From DATLFI01 sp035524895 (lineage in GTDB: Bacteria; Acidobacteriota; Thermoanaerobaculia; Multivoradales; Multivoraceae): a DNA stretch of 22,396 bases. Shown in pieces: positions 1 through 7,813 of the stretch. Numbering within the stretch: the first letter of the stretch is position 1; the number at the start of each line of letters is the position of its first letter. The DNA lies in NCBI GenBank assembly GCA_035524895.1, contig DATLFI010000187.1, positions 1 to 22,396 of the forward strand, given 5' to 3'. The notes under the pieces were generated by a model. That model was not told the DNA's origin. It did not search any database and saw nothing but the letters and a program-made list of their open reading frames with translations. The translations under genes and the position numbers were made by a program.

Positions 1-845
1 GCAAGCTCTCCGATCGCATGTCGGTCGAGGACTGCCTGCGCGCGGTCGACCAGAGCGGGGCGCCGACCGTCTCGATCTGCGGCGGCGAGCCCACGGTCTA
101 TCCCGAGCTTCCCGAGCTGATCGAGGAAGTCATCGCGCGCAAACGGCACATCTACCTGTGCACCAACGCGCTGCTCCTCGACAAGAAGGTGTTCGGCCGC
201 ATCGCGCCGCACAAGCGCCTCACCATCAACGTCCACCTCGACGGCATGAAGGAGACGCACGACTACGTGTGCGACCGCGAGGGGGTCTTCGACAAAGCCG
301 TGGAGATGATCCGCGAGGCGAAGGAGCGCGGCTACCACACCACCATCAACACCACGGTGTTCAAGGAGACCAAGGTCGAGGAGGTCGAGGAGGTCTGCAA
401 GTTCGTCTCCGACCTCGGCATCGACGGCATCCTCATCTCACCGGGATACCACTACGAGTCGGTGGACCGCAACATCTTCCTGACCCGTCAGGACATCCGC
501 GACAAATTCGAGCGCATCCTCGCGCTCTCGAAGCGCTACCGCATCATGTCGACGCCGATGTTCCTCGAGTTCGCCGCCGGCAAGCGCGACTACCAGTGCT
601 CGCCGTGGAGCACGGTGACCCGCACGCCGCTCGGTTGGAAGGGGCCCTGCTACCTGATCGGCAAGCGCTTCTACGAGACGTGGGACGAGTTCTGGAACGG
701 CGTCGACTGGGAGTACTGGGAGTCGCGCCAGGATCCCCTTTGTCAGAATTGCGCCATGCACTCGGGCTTCGAAGCTTCGGTCGTGCGCAACCTGCACAAG
801 AGCCCCATGGACGTCGTGCGTCTCGCCGCCTGGCATCTGGGTTGA
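1..845 (+). CDS. hpnH: Adenosylhopane synthase HpnH, radical SAM (5' partial)
   Basis: Family role: HpnH is a B12-independent radical SAM enzyme that joins a 5'-deoxyadenosyl radical to diploptene to make adenosylhopane, the first step of C35 hopanoid side-chain synthesis. The reading frame is open from base 3 to the TGA at 843-845, so the gene enters from outside the window. About 55-60 N-terminal residues are missing, including the CxxxCxxC iron-sulfur motif. Visible family marks are GAPTVSICGGEP (the GGE motif that contacts SAM), the TNALLL strand, the INVHLDG strand, and the characteristic C-terminal block with GWKGPCYLIG and a Cys cluster, CQNCAMHSGFEA. The ATG at 18 is internal and not the real start. 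It sits 13 bp before hpnA, in the usual hpn order. Confidence 0.93.
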   Translation, partial: KLSDRMSVEDCLRAVDQSGAPTVSICGGEPTVYPELPELIEEVIARKRHIYLCTNALLLDKKVFGRIAPHKRLTINVHLDGMKETHDYVCDREGVFDKAVEMIREAKERGYHTTINTTVFKETKVEEVEEVCKFVSDLGIDGILISPGYHYESVDRNIFLTRQDIRDKFERILALSKRYRIMSTPMFLEFAAGKRDYQCSPWSTVTRTPLGWKGPCYLIGKRFYETWDEFWNGVDWEYWESRQDPLCQNCAMHSGFEASVVRNLHKSPMDVVRLAAWHLG

Positions 846-858
846 GCGCGGTAGGCGC

Positions 859-1863
859 GTGATCGTGGGCACGGCGCCGACGCTGGTCACCGGCGGCACC
901 GGCTTCGTCGGCGCGCACCTGGTGCGCGCGCTGCTGGAGCGAGGCGACCGCGTGCGGTGCCTGGTGCGGGCGAACAGCGATCGCCGGAACCTGGACGGTC
1001 TCGACGCCGAGCTCTACGAAGGCGACCTGCGCCACCGCGCGAGCCTCGAAGGAGCGCTCGCCGGCTGCCGGGCGCTCTACCACTGCGCCGCCGACTATCG
1101 CCTGTGGAGCCGCGACCCGCGCGAGCTCTATGCCACGAACGTCGACGGCACGCGCCATCTGCTCGAGGCAGCGCGAGACGCAGGCGTCGAGAAGGTCGTC
1201 TACACCAGCTCGGTGGGTGCGCTGGGCCTCGAGCCCGGCGGAACGCCGGCGCACGAGGGGACGCCGGTGTCGCTCGAGCGCATGATCGGCCACTATAAGC
1301 GCTCGAAGTACCTCGCGGAGCGCGTCGCCGAGGAGGCGGGGCGTGCCGGACAGTGGGTGGTGATCGTCAATCCCTCGACGCCGATCGGCGACCTCGACCG
1401 CAAGCCGACTCCCACCGGCCAGGTGATCGTCGACTACCTCAACCGCCGTATGCCCGCCTACGTCGACACCGGCCTCAACTGGATCGACGTGCGCGACGTG
1501 GCGCGCGGTCATCTGCTGGCCGAGGAGCGCGGGCGCTCCGGCGAGCGCTACATCCTCGGCCACCGCAACCTGACCCTGCGCCAGGTCCTCGACCTTCTAG
1601 CGGAGATCTCGGGCCTGCCGCGCGTGCGCCTGCGTCTGCCCCACTCGGTGCCGTTGGCGTTCGCGGCGGTCTCGACCGGCTGGGCTCGGCTGACCGGGCG
1701 GCCGCCGAGGGTGTCGCTCGAGAGCGCGCGCATGGCGCGCTACCGGATGTTCTTCGACGCAGGCAAGGCGGTGCGCGAGCTCGGCCTGCCGCAAGGGCCC
1801 GTGGAGGAGGCGTTGGAGCGCGCGGTGCGGTTCTTTCGCGACCACGGGTACGTGCAGGCATGA
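859..1863 (+). CDS. hpnA: Hopanoid-associated sugar epimerase HpnA (extended SDR)
   Basis: A 334-residue protein starting at GTG 859. It belongs to the extended short-chain dehydrogenase/epimerase family, with a Rossmann motif TGGTGFVG (residues 11-18), the TSS strand near 116-118 and the YxxxK pair Y146/K150. The sequence HCAADYRLW (75-83) and the C-terminal half, with FRDHGYV at the end, match the HpnA subfamily rather than generic UDP-sugar epimerases. HpnA is found in hopanoid clusters and is presumed to act on the ribose-derived side chain, but its exact reaction is not settled as far as I know. Its stop codon overlaps the next start (ATGA at 1860-1863), which implies translational coupling with hpnG. 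Confidence 0.9.
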   Translation: MIVGTAPTLVTGGTGFVGAHLVRALLERGDRVRCLVRANSDRRNLDGLDAELYEGDLRHRASLEGALAGCRALYHCAADYRLWSRDPRELYATNVDGTRHLLEAARDAGVEKVVYTSSVGALGLEPGGTPAHEGTPVSLERMIGHYKRSKYLAERVAEEAGRAGQWVVIVNPSTPIGDLDRKPTPTGQVIVDYLNRRMPAYVDTGLNWIDVRDVARGHLLAEERGRSGERYILGHRNLTLRQVLDLLAEISGLPRVRLRLPHSVPLAFAAVSTGWARLTGRPPRVSLESARMARYRMFFDAGKAVRELGLPQGPVEEALERAVRFFRDHGYVQA

Positions 1864-2609
1864 GGGGAGCCCCGGTCGTTTTCATCGCCGCGATGCGCGC
1901 CGAGCTCGGGCCCGTTCTAGAGGCGCTGCGCCGGCCTGCCACGAGTCGCCGGGGTGGTCAGACGTTCCTCACCGGAGAGCTCGACGGGCGGCCCGCCCTG
2001 CTCACCTGGACCGGCGTCGGCGCTCGCGCCGCGGATGCGGGCGCGCGCTGCGCCCTCGAGCGCGTGGTCGAGCTCGGGTGGACCGACGCGAGGCTCTTTG
2101 CCGTCGGCGTCGCGGGTGGGCTCAGCCCCTCGGCGAAGCTCGGCGAGGTCTTCGCCTTCCACACCTGCCGGCGCTTCGACGCGGGCGACCGCGAAACGGG
2201 GCGCCTGGAGCTCACCGTGCCCTCGGGAGGGATCCCGCGCGCCGAGCTCTTGACCCTCGACCGCGTCGTCGCCGAGCCGGCGGCAAAAACAGAGCTGTGG
2301 CGGCGACTCGGCGAGCCAGCGGCCGCCGCCGTCGACATGGAGACCTACTACGTCGCCGCGCGCCTGGCCGCCTCCGGGCGAGACGTGCTGGCGGTACGCG
2401 CGATCAGCGACGGGCCGGCCGACGGCCTGCCAGCGTGGCTCGCCGCCTGCGCCGGACCCGACGGCGGGCTGTCGCAGACTCGGGTGGCGATGGGCGTCCT
2501 GGCGCGGCCCAGGTCGGCTCCGGCACTCCTCGACCTCCGCCGCCGGGTCGCTCTCGCCTCGGAGCGGCTGTGCGCCACTTTGCGCGAGCTGATCGAGGGG
2601 GGGCGTTGA
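1860..2609 (+). CDS. hpnG: Adenosylhopane nucleosidase HpnG (PNP/MTAN fold)
   Basis: A 249-residue member of the purine nucleoside phosphorylase / methylthioadenosine nucleosidase fold. HpnG removes adenine from adenosylhopane to give ribosylhopane or its phosphate. By comparison with MTA/SAH nucleosidase the catalytic positions look intact: E15 in AAMRAEL, E161 in VDMETYYVA and D184 in VRAISDG. The GVAGGLSP segment (83-90) is the usual family glycine turn. The ATG overlaps the hpnA stop by four bases. The longer open frame upstream of 1860 is just read-through under hpnA. The TGA at 2607-2609 overlaps the TTG start of the following lipoprotein gene. Confidence 0.9.
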   Translation: MRGAPVVFIAAMRAELGPVLEALRRPATSRRGGQTFLTGELDGRPALLTWTGVGARAADAGARCALERVVELGWTDARLFAVGVAGGLSPSAKLGEVFAFHTCRRFDAGDRETGRLELTVPSGGIPRAELLTLDRVVAEPAAKTELWRRLGEPAAAAVDMETYYVAARLAASGRDVLAVRAISDGPADGLPAWLAACAGPDGGLSQTRVAMGVLARPRSAPALLDLRRRVALASERLCATLRELIEGGR

Positions 2610-4087
2610 GCTCGCGACGGTCGTTCCGCGGCGTCGCGGCGCTCGTCGCGCTGCTGCTCGGCCTCGCCGCGGGCGCGTGCTCCTCGTCGAAGCCGCAACG
2701 CCCGCACCGCCCCGATCTGCCGACCCGGATCGGCGGCAAGCGCACGCTCATCGTGAGCATGGACGCCGTTCCCTTCACGGCGATCGACCGTCTCGCGCGG
2801 GCGGACGGCGCGCGCCCGTTCCGGGATCTCAGCCCACCCGTGCCGCTGCTGAGCTCGTTCCCTTCGAGCACCACGCTCGCGTTCACCGGCATCTTCGAGC
2901 CGTTCGGTCTGGAGCGGCCGCCCGGCTACGAGGCCCGTTTCTACGACCTCGATCTGGGACGCGTGCGCGGCGGCGGTCTCTTGAGCTACCAGAAGATCCG
3001 CTTCTCGTGGCGTGAGTTCTTCGACTGGAAGACGCATGGGCTGTTCGGCAAGTGGGTCAGCTACGTGCTGCCGGGTCGGTTCGCGCGCCAGGAGGTGCGA
3101 CGCGCGGTCGAGGCTTTCCTCGAGAGCGACCACGACCCCTACTTCGTCTACATCGGGGCCACGGATGGAGTGGCTCACCTCCACGGGCCAGGCGGCTTCG
3201 AGAACGTGTTCCTCGAGCTGGAGCGCGAGCTCCGCGTAGCGAGGTCTCGCGAGGATTTCTTCACGGTGGTGCTGTCGGACCACGGCGTGGGCCCTGTGGA
3301 GGATCGTGCTCCGGCCCTGCGCAACGTCCGCAAGGCGGTGCGCCGTACCTTGCGCGCGGCCGGCTACCGAATCTCCTCGCGCGCCGGCGACGACCGTGTG
3401 GCGCTGGTGCCGTTCGGTCTGCTCTCGAGCTTCGCGATCTTCGGCGCCAGCGAGCGGAGCGGGGATCTCGCCGAGGTCCTCTCTGCGACCGACGGCGTCT
3501 CGGTGTGCGCGGCTCCGGACGGCGACGGGTGGGTGGTTCGCGATGGCGAGGAGCTAGCCCGTATCGAACGCCGCGGAGCGGCCGACTCGTCCCAGTGGCG
3601 TTACCAGGTGGTCGCGGGCGACCCGCTCGAGTACCAGGACCTGGCCGGAGCCTGGCGCGACTCGAGCGAGTGGCTCGCCCGCACCGCGGAGCGGCGCTTC
3701 CCCGACGCCCTCCACCGCATCGCGCGCTCGTTCGACCTGGTCGAGAATCCCGCGTCGGCGCTGTGCAGCACCTCGGCGGGGCACATGTTCGGTCCGTGGA
3801 CCACGGACCTCGTGGGTCGGCTCACCGTCGGCGCGCTGCGCTGGACCCACGGCGCACTGGAGCGTCCGGACACCTGGGGTTTCTTCATGACCGATCATCC
3901 CCATCTGCTGCGCGAGGGCGCGGTCCGCTTCGACGAGGCGCTGGTGGGACTCGTCGCGGGGACCGCCCGTGAGCCGGCGCCCCGACCGAGGTCGGGCTCG
4001 ACGAGCGGTGCCGCCGCGGCGCCACGCGGTTCCGCTCGGCTCGCGCCGCCGAGCGGGACCGAGCGAGCGTGCGAACAACTCCGATAA
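2606..4087 (+). CDS. Lipoprotein, alkaline phosphatase superfamily (type I phosphodiesterase-like)
   Basis: I place the start at TTG 2606, overlapping the hpnG stop as TTGA. A purine-rich GAGGGGG tract at 2595-2603 is a good ribosome site, and this start yields a lipoprotein signal: basic SSRRSFR, a hydrophobic stretch, then AAGAC with lipid-bearing Cys at 25. The mature protein (493 aa precursor) has the metal-ligand and nucleophile layout of type I phosphodiesterases/nucleotide pyrophosphatases: D53 (IVSMDAV), T89 in FPSSTTLAFTG, D187/H191 in ATDGVAHLHGP and D225/H226 in SDHGVG. HM in SAGHMFGPW may supply the last histidine. It should be an envelope-anchored phosphohydrolase. Its substrate is unknown. 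Position between hpnG and fni, with translational overlap, suggests a hopanoid or isoprenyl phosphate role, which is inference. Confidence 0.8.
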   Translation: MSSRRSFRGVAALVALLLGLAAGACSSSKPQRPHRPDLPTRIGGKRTLIVSMDAVPFTAIDRLARADGARPFRDLSPPVPLLSSFPSSTTLAFTGIFEPFGLERPPGYEARFYDLDLGRVRGGGLLSYQKIRFSWREFFDWKTHGLFGKWVSYVLPGRFARQEVRRAVEAFLESDHDPYFVYIGATDGVAHLHGPGGFENVFLELERELRVARSREDFFTVVLSDHGVGPVEDRAPALRNVRKAVRRTLRAAGYRISSRAGDDRVALVPFGLLSSFAIFGASERSGDLAEVLSATDGVSVCAAPDGDGWVVRDGEELARIERRGAADSSQWRYQVVAGDPLEYQDLAGAWRDSSEWLARTAERRFPDALHRIARSFDLVENPASALCSTSAGHMFGPWTTDLVGRLTVGALRWTHGALERPDTWGFFMTDHPHLLREGAVRFDEALVGLVAGTAREPAPRPRSGSTSGAAAAPRGSARLAPPSGTERACEQLR

Positions 4088-4090
4088 CCT

Positions 4091-5212
4091 GTGAACCGAA
4101 ATGGCTCGCTCCCTCGCACTCCAACGCTTGCGGCCGTGATCGAATCTCGGCCTGCCCAAGAGCCCGCCGCCTCCGAGCCGCCCGAGCCGCCCGAGCCGCC
4201 CGAGCGCGACCGCAAGGCCGAGCACATCGCGCTCGCGCTGGAGGAGCGCATGCAGGTGCGGCGCGGGGCCTTCGACCGGCTCGCCTTCGAGCACTGCGCG
4301 CTGCCCGAGATCGACATGGAGGAGATCGACACCTCGTGCGAGCTCTTGGGCAAGCGGCTCGGCGCGCCGCTGCTGGTCTCGAGCATGACCGGCGGCACCG
4401 GGGAGGCCGCGCGCATCAATCGCCATCTCGCCGAGGCCGCCGAGGAGCGCAGGATCGCGATCGCGGTCGGCTCGCAGCGCAAGGCGATCGAGGATCCGGT
4501 CACCGCGGCGAGCTTCGAGGTGCGCCGGTACGCGCCAACCGTGCCCGTGCTCGGCAACCTCGGAGCCGTCCAGCTCAACTATGGCTTCGGCGTCGAGCAC
4601 TGTCGCGGTGCCCTCGAGATGATCGGCGCGGATGCGCTGGTGCTGCACCTGAATCCGCTGCAGGAGGCGATCCAACCCGAAGGGCAGACGCGATTCGCGC
4701 GGCTGCTGCCCAGGATCGCCGAGATCGTGGATGGGCTCGGCGCGCCGGTGGTCGTCAAGGAGATCGGCAGCGGGCTGTCGGAGCCCGTCGGCCGCGAGCT
4801 GCAGCGCGTGGGGGTGCGGATCCTGGACACAGCGGGCGTCGGCGGCACGAGCTGGGCGCGCATCGAGGCCGCGCGCGCCGACGACTTCGACATCGGCGAG
4901 CTGTTCGCCGATTGGGGTATCCCAACGCCCGACTCGATTCGCGCGCTCGCGCGCATCCCGGGTATCCAGGTGATTGGCTCGGGAGGCATCCGCCACGGTC
5001 TCGACGTCGCCAAGGCGATCGCGTTGGGAGCGGATCTGACGGGTATGGCGTACCGCTTCCTGGGGCCGGCGCGGCAATCAGCCGCCGCGGTCGTCGAGAA
5101 GATCGACCGCACCGTGCGCGAGCTGAAGATCGCAATGTTCTGTGTCGGCGCGCGCAACCTCGCCGAGCTGCGCCGCGCGCCGCTGCGCGACGTGTGGGAG
5201 CCGGCGCCGTGA
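4091..5212 (+). CDS. fni: Type 2 isopentenyl-diphosphate delta-isomerase (FMN)
   Basis: A 373-residue flavoenzyme that interconverts IPP and DMAPP using reduced FMN. Family motifs in order: RKAEH (41-45), SSMTGGTGEA (98-106), VGSQRK (127-131), NLGAVQLNYG, HLNPLQEAIQPEG with the proposed catalytic Gln at 191, VVKEIGSG, DTAGVGGTSWARIE (246-259) and GSGGIRHG. The GTG at 4091 lies 3 bases after the previous stop and has no clear ribosome site. About 30 residues precede the usual family start and include a Pro/Glu tract (EPP x3), so a later start such as GTG 4136 is possible. The stop overlaps the HMG-CoA reductase start (GTGA at 5209-5212). Confidence 0.94.
   Translation: MNRNGSLPRTPTLAAVIESRPAQEPAASEPPEPPEPPERDRKAEHIALALEERMQVRRGAFDRLAFEHCALPEIDMEEIDTSCELLGKRLGAPLLVSSMTGGTGEAARINRHLAEAAEERRIAIAVGSQRKAIEDPVTAASFEVRRYAPTVPVLGNLGAVQLNYGFGVEHCRGALEMIGADALVLHLNPLQEAIQPEGQTRFARLLPRIAEIVDGLGAPVVVKEIGSGLSEPVGRELQRVGVRILDTAGVGGTSWARIEAARADDFDIGELFADWGIPTPDSIRALARIPGIQVIGSGGIRHGLDVAKAIALGADLTGMAYRFLGPARQSAAAVVEKIDRTVRELKIAMFCVGARNLAELRRAPLRDVWEPAP
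4175..4204 (+). repeat. 9-bp tandem repeat in the 5' part of fni
   Basis: The unit gagccgccc occurs three times in a row (4175-4183, 4184-4192, 4193-4201) and is followed by a fourth partial unit, gag. It encodes EPP EPP EPP E in the N-terminal extension of the isomerase, ahead of the conserved domain. Such a repeat can expand or contract by slippage in steps of three residues without shifting the frame. Confidence 0.9.
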
Positions 5213-6570
5213 GCGTCTCGAGGGAAGGCCTCGACCCGAGCGCGGGAAGCGACCGCGGAGCTCCGGGCGCGGTCGAGCCTCCCGGCCCGCCGGCGCCGAG
5301 CCAGGAGGCGCTAGCGTTGGAGCGCGAGAACGCCGCTTTAGCGCGCGAGATCGCGGCGGGCTCGCGCGGGCTGCACCAGGTCCCTCAGAGCCTCGACGCG
5401 CGCGCCGCCGCAGCGGTCCGCCGCCTCGCCGCCGAGGAGCGCGCTCGAGCCGAGGGAAGGACCGTGGAGCTGCGCCACGTCGGCAGCTTCACGCTCGACG
5501 CCGAGCGGGCGGCGAGCGCGCACTGCGAGAACCTGATCGGCGCGGCCCAGGTGCCGATGGGCCTGGTCGGTCCGCTGCGCGTGCTCGATGACGATTTCGA
5601 CGCCGAGATCTTCGTGCCGCTCGCCACCACCGAGGGGGCGCTGCTCGCGAGCGTCAACCGCGGCTGTCGCGCGCTCACCGCCGCGGGCGGCGTGCGGGTC
5701 TGGGTCGAGGACATCGGCATGACGCGCGCGCCGGTGTTCGCCACCACCGGGCTAGAGCAGTCGCGCCGGCTCGTGGAGTGGATCAGCGAGCACCGCGACG
5801 AGATCCGCGCGCGGGCCGAGCAGACCAGCCGCTACCTGCGCCTCCTCGAGCTGTTGCCGCAGGTGATCGGCGGTACCACGGTGCTGTTGCGCTTTCGCTT
5901 CGCGACCGGCGACGCGATGGGCATGAACATGGTGACCATCGCTTGCGACCGCGTGGTGCGCGAGCTGATCGAGCCCGCCACCGGCGTGCGCTGCATAGCG
6001 CTCTCCGGCAACTTCTGCGTCGACAAGAAGCCCTCGGCGGTGAACTTCCTGCTCGGCCGCGGCAAGCGCGTGGTCGCCGAGGCGGTGGTGCCGGCTGAGA
6101 TCCTCCGGCGCACGCTCAAGACCACGGCGGCGGGGCTGGTCGAGGTGACCCTGCGCAAGAACCTGCACGGCTCGATCGCCGCCGGCTCGCTCGGCTACAA
6201 CGCGCAGTTCGCCAACGTGTTGGCCGCGCTCTTCGTCGCCACGGGTCAGGACCTCGCTCACGTGGTCGAGGGCTCGATGGGCCTGACGCACTTCGAGGAG
6301 CGCGAGGACGGTGCCGCCTACGCATCGGTGACCCTGCCGGACCTGCCAGTGGCCGCGGTCGGCGGCGGCACCGGTTTGGAGACCCAGCGCGAGGCGCTCC
6401 AGGTTCTCGGCGTCGCCGCCGACCCGGCTCGGCCCGGGGCCGCGGCGCGCCGCCTCGCGGCGATCGCCGGCGCCGTGGTCCTCGCGGGCGAGCTGTCGCT
6501 GATGTCGGCCTTCACCTCGAACGACCTGGCGCGCGCGCACGAGCGGCTGGGTCGGGCGAAGGTGGAGTGA
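5209..6570 (+). CDS. Hydroxymethylglutaryl-CoA reductase, class I (NADPH type)
   Basis: A 453-residue enzyme reducing HMG-CoA to mevalonate. I use GTG 5209, which overlaps the fni stop; the open frame further upstream lies under fni. Class I signatures are plain: ENLIGAAQVPMGLVGPL (107-123), ATTEGALLASVNRGCRAL with catalytic E142, GDAMGMNMVT with D235, GNFCVDKKPSAVNF with K273, GRGKRVVAEA, the ATGQD segment and GGGTGLETQ. The general-acid His near the C-terminus is likely H444 (ARAHERLGR). The first 85 or so residues are Pro/Ala-rich then helical and charged. There is no membrane segment, so the enzyme is soluble, unlike the eukaryotic one. Better studied bacterial enzymes such as that of Pseudomonas mevalonii are class II. 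Confidence 0.94.
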   Translation: MSVSREGLDPSAGSDRGAPGAVEPPGPPAPSQEALALERENAALAREIAAGSRGLHQVPQSLDARAAAAVRRLAAEERARAEGRTVELRHVGSFTLDAERAASAHCENLIGAAQVPMGLVGPLRVLDDDFDAEIFVPLATTEGALLASVNRGCRALTAAGGVRVWVEDIGMTRAPVFATTGLEQSRRLVEWISEHRDEIRARAEQTSRYLRLLELLPQVIGGTTVLLRFRFATGDAMGMNMVTIACDRVVRELIEPATGVRCIALSGNFCVDKKPSAVNFLLGRGKRVVAEAVVPAEILRRTLKTTAAGLVEVTLRKNLHGSIAAGSLGYNAQFANVLAALFVATGQDLAHVVEGSMGLTHFEEREDGAAYASVTLPDLPVAAVGGGTGLETQREALQVLGVAADPARPGAAARRLAAIAGAVVLAGELSLMSAFTSNDLARAHERLGRAKVE

Positions 6571-6585
6571 GGGCCGGCAGCTGCT

Positions 6586-6609
6586 CCCTCTCCCGCTTGC
6601 GGGAGAGGG
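6586..6609. repeat. REP-like perfect hairpin (CCCTCTCCCGC inverted repeat)
   Basis: CCCTCTCCCGC (6586-6596), a TT spacer, then GCGGGAGAGGG (6599-6609) form a perfect 11-bp inverted repeat; realistically this is a 10-bp stem with loop CTTG. It is followed by TTGGGGTGAGGGC. From memory, this same palindrome-plus-tail is a dispersed intergenic repeat in many GC-rich genomes. Its translations give the spurious peptide motifs LTPTLSRKRERE and SPQPSPASGRG, both of which can be read here. It fills the 52-bp gap between HMG-CoA reductase and mevalonate kinase and has no T tract, so it is not a classical intrinsic terminator. Confidence 0.8.
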
Positions 6610-6622
6610 TTGGGGTGAGGGC

Positions 6623-7813
6623 ATGCTCGGAGTGATGTCCGAGATCCAAGCCTCCGCTCCCGGCAAGCTCATCCTCGCCGGCGAGCACGCCGCGGTGTAT
6701 GGCTACCCCGCACTGGTCGCGTCGCTGGGACTGCGCGCCCGCGCAGCCGTCACCTTGCGGCCGGAGCGCGGCGAGGGCCCGGACGCGCCGATAGCGATCG
6801 AGCTGCCCGAGGCCGGCGCGCGCATCGCGACGTCCTGGCGCCAGATCGCCGAGGAGACCGCCGCGGCTCGCGAGCACTGGCGTCGCGAGATGGAGCGCCC
6901 CGGTTCCTTTCGCCCGCTCTCGCGCGACGCCACCGCTCTGGTTCGCCTTGCCCTCGGCGAGGCGGTCGCGGCGCGTCCCGGGAGCGCGCCACCGCCTGCG
7001 CTGGAGCTGGCGGTGCGCTCGGAGATTCCGCTCGGCGCGGGGTGTGGCTCCTCTGCCGCGGTGGCGAGCGCGGTGGCTGCGGCCACCCTGGCGCTGCTCG
7101 ATCGCCAGGGCGCGGCCGACGTCTTGGCTCCCGCCATCGACGAGCTCGAGCGCGTGGTGCTGGAGGTGGAGCGGCGACAGCACGGCGCGCCGTCCGGTGT
7201 CGACGCCGCGACGGTGCTTCGCGGCGGCGTGCTGTGGTGCCACCGGGTCGAGGGCGTGCTCGTAGCCGAGCCGGTGGGCGCCGCCTCGACGGTCTCTGGT
7301 CTTCCTGATCGAGCAGCGCTGACGGCCTCGCCCCTCGCGGATCTGGGCGCGTTTGCGGTGCTGCATACGGGGACGCCGCGCGAGAGCACCGGCGAGGTGG
7401 TGGCGAGTGTGCGGGCGCGTCGCGATGCCGAGCCCGATCGGATCGAGACGGCCCTGCGCCAGATCGCGGACGCTGCGCAGCGCCTCCGGAGCGCGATCGA
7501 GCTAGGTGCTCCCGAGGAGCTCGTCTCGGCGCTGCGCGACTGCGCGCGGGGTCTCGAAGCGCTGGACGTCGTGCCTTACGGACTGCGGCATCTCTGCAGG
7601 CGCGTCGAGGAGGCTGGCGGGGCGGCGAAGGTCTCGGGCGCCGGTACCGTCACCGGGGAGGCCGCGGGCGTCTTGCTCGTCTATCATCCGTCGCCCGCAG
7701 CGCTCGAGGAGCTGCGAAACACCCTCGAGCCGGGGGCCGCACGCTGGCTGCCGGACGTCGCGCTCGGCGGCGCCGGCCTCGAGCTCTCGAGCTGGCCGGC
7801 GAGCCCACGATGA
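6623..7813 (+). CDS. Mevalonate kinase (GHMP family)
   Basis: A 396-residue GHMP kinase. ASAPGKLILAGEHAAVYGYP (residues 10-29) is the mevalonate kinase form of motif 1; phosphomevalonate kinases usually have a different residue series here. The ATP loop is PLGAGCGSSAAV (136-147) and the catalytic Asp is D194 in GAPSGVD. The third motif, normally close to TGAGGGGC, reads KVSGAGTVTG (336-345), a divergent form. It would phosphorylate mevalonate to mevalonate 5-phosphate. Two starts are possible: ATG 6623 (GGGG seven bases upstream) and ATG 6635 (MSEIQASAPGK, closer to the family's usual beginning but with a GGAG only two bases away). The stop overlaps the decarboxylase start (ATGA at 7810-7813). 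Confidence 0.88.
   Translation: MLGVMSEIQASAPGKLILAGEHAAVYGYPALVASLGLRARAAVTLRPERGEGPDAPIAIELPEAGARIATSWRQIAEETAAAREHWRREMERPGSFRPLSRDATALVRLALGEAVAARPGSAPPPALELAVRSEIPLGAGCGSSAAVASAVAAATLALLDRQGAADVLAPAIDELERVVLEVERRQHGAPSGVDAATVLRGGVLWCHRVEGVLVAEPVGAASTVSGLPDRAALTASPLADLGAFAVLHTGTPRESTGEVVASVRARRDAEPDRIETALRQIADAAQRLRSAIELGAPEELVSALRDCARGLEALDVVPYGLRHLCRRVEEAGGAAKVSGAGTVTGEAAGVLLVYHPSPAALEELRNTLEPGAARWLPDVALGGAGLELSSWPASPR

Noticed and set aside
3554..5077. 507-codon minus-strand frame opposite the lipoprotein and fni
   Set aside because: Composition is typical of antisense reading in GC-rich DNA, and both plus-strand genes carry conserved catalytic motifs over the same span.
4069..5208. 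Long N-terminal extension of HMG-CoA reductase in the same open frame
   Set aside because: This part lies out of frame under fni and reads as Arg/Ala-rich noise. The GTG at 5209 overlapping the fni stop is the sensible start.
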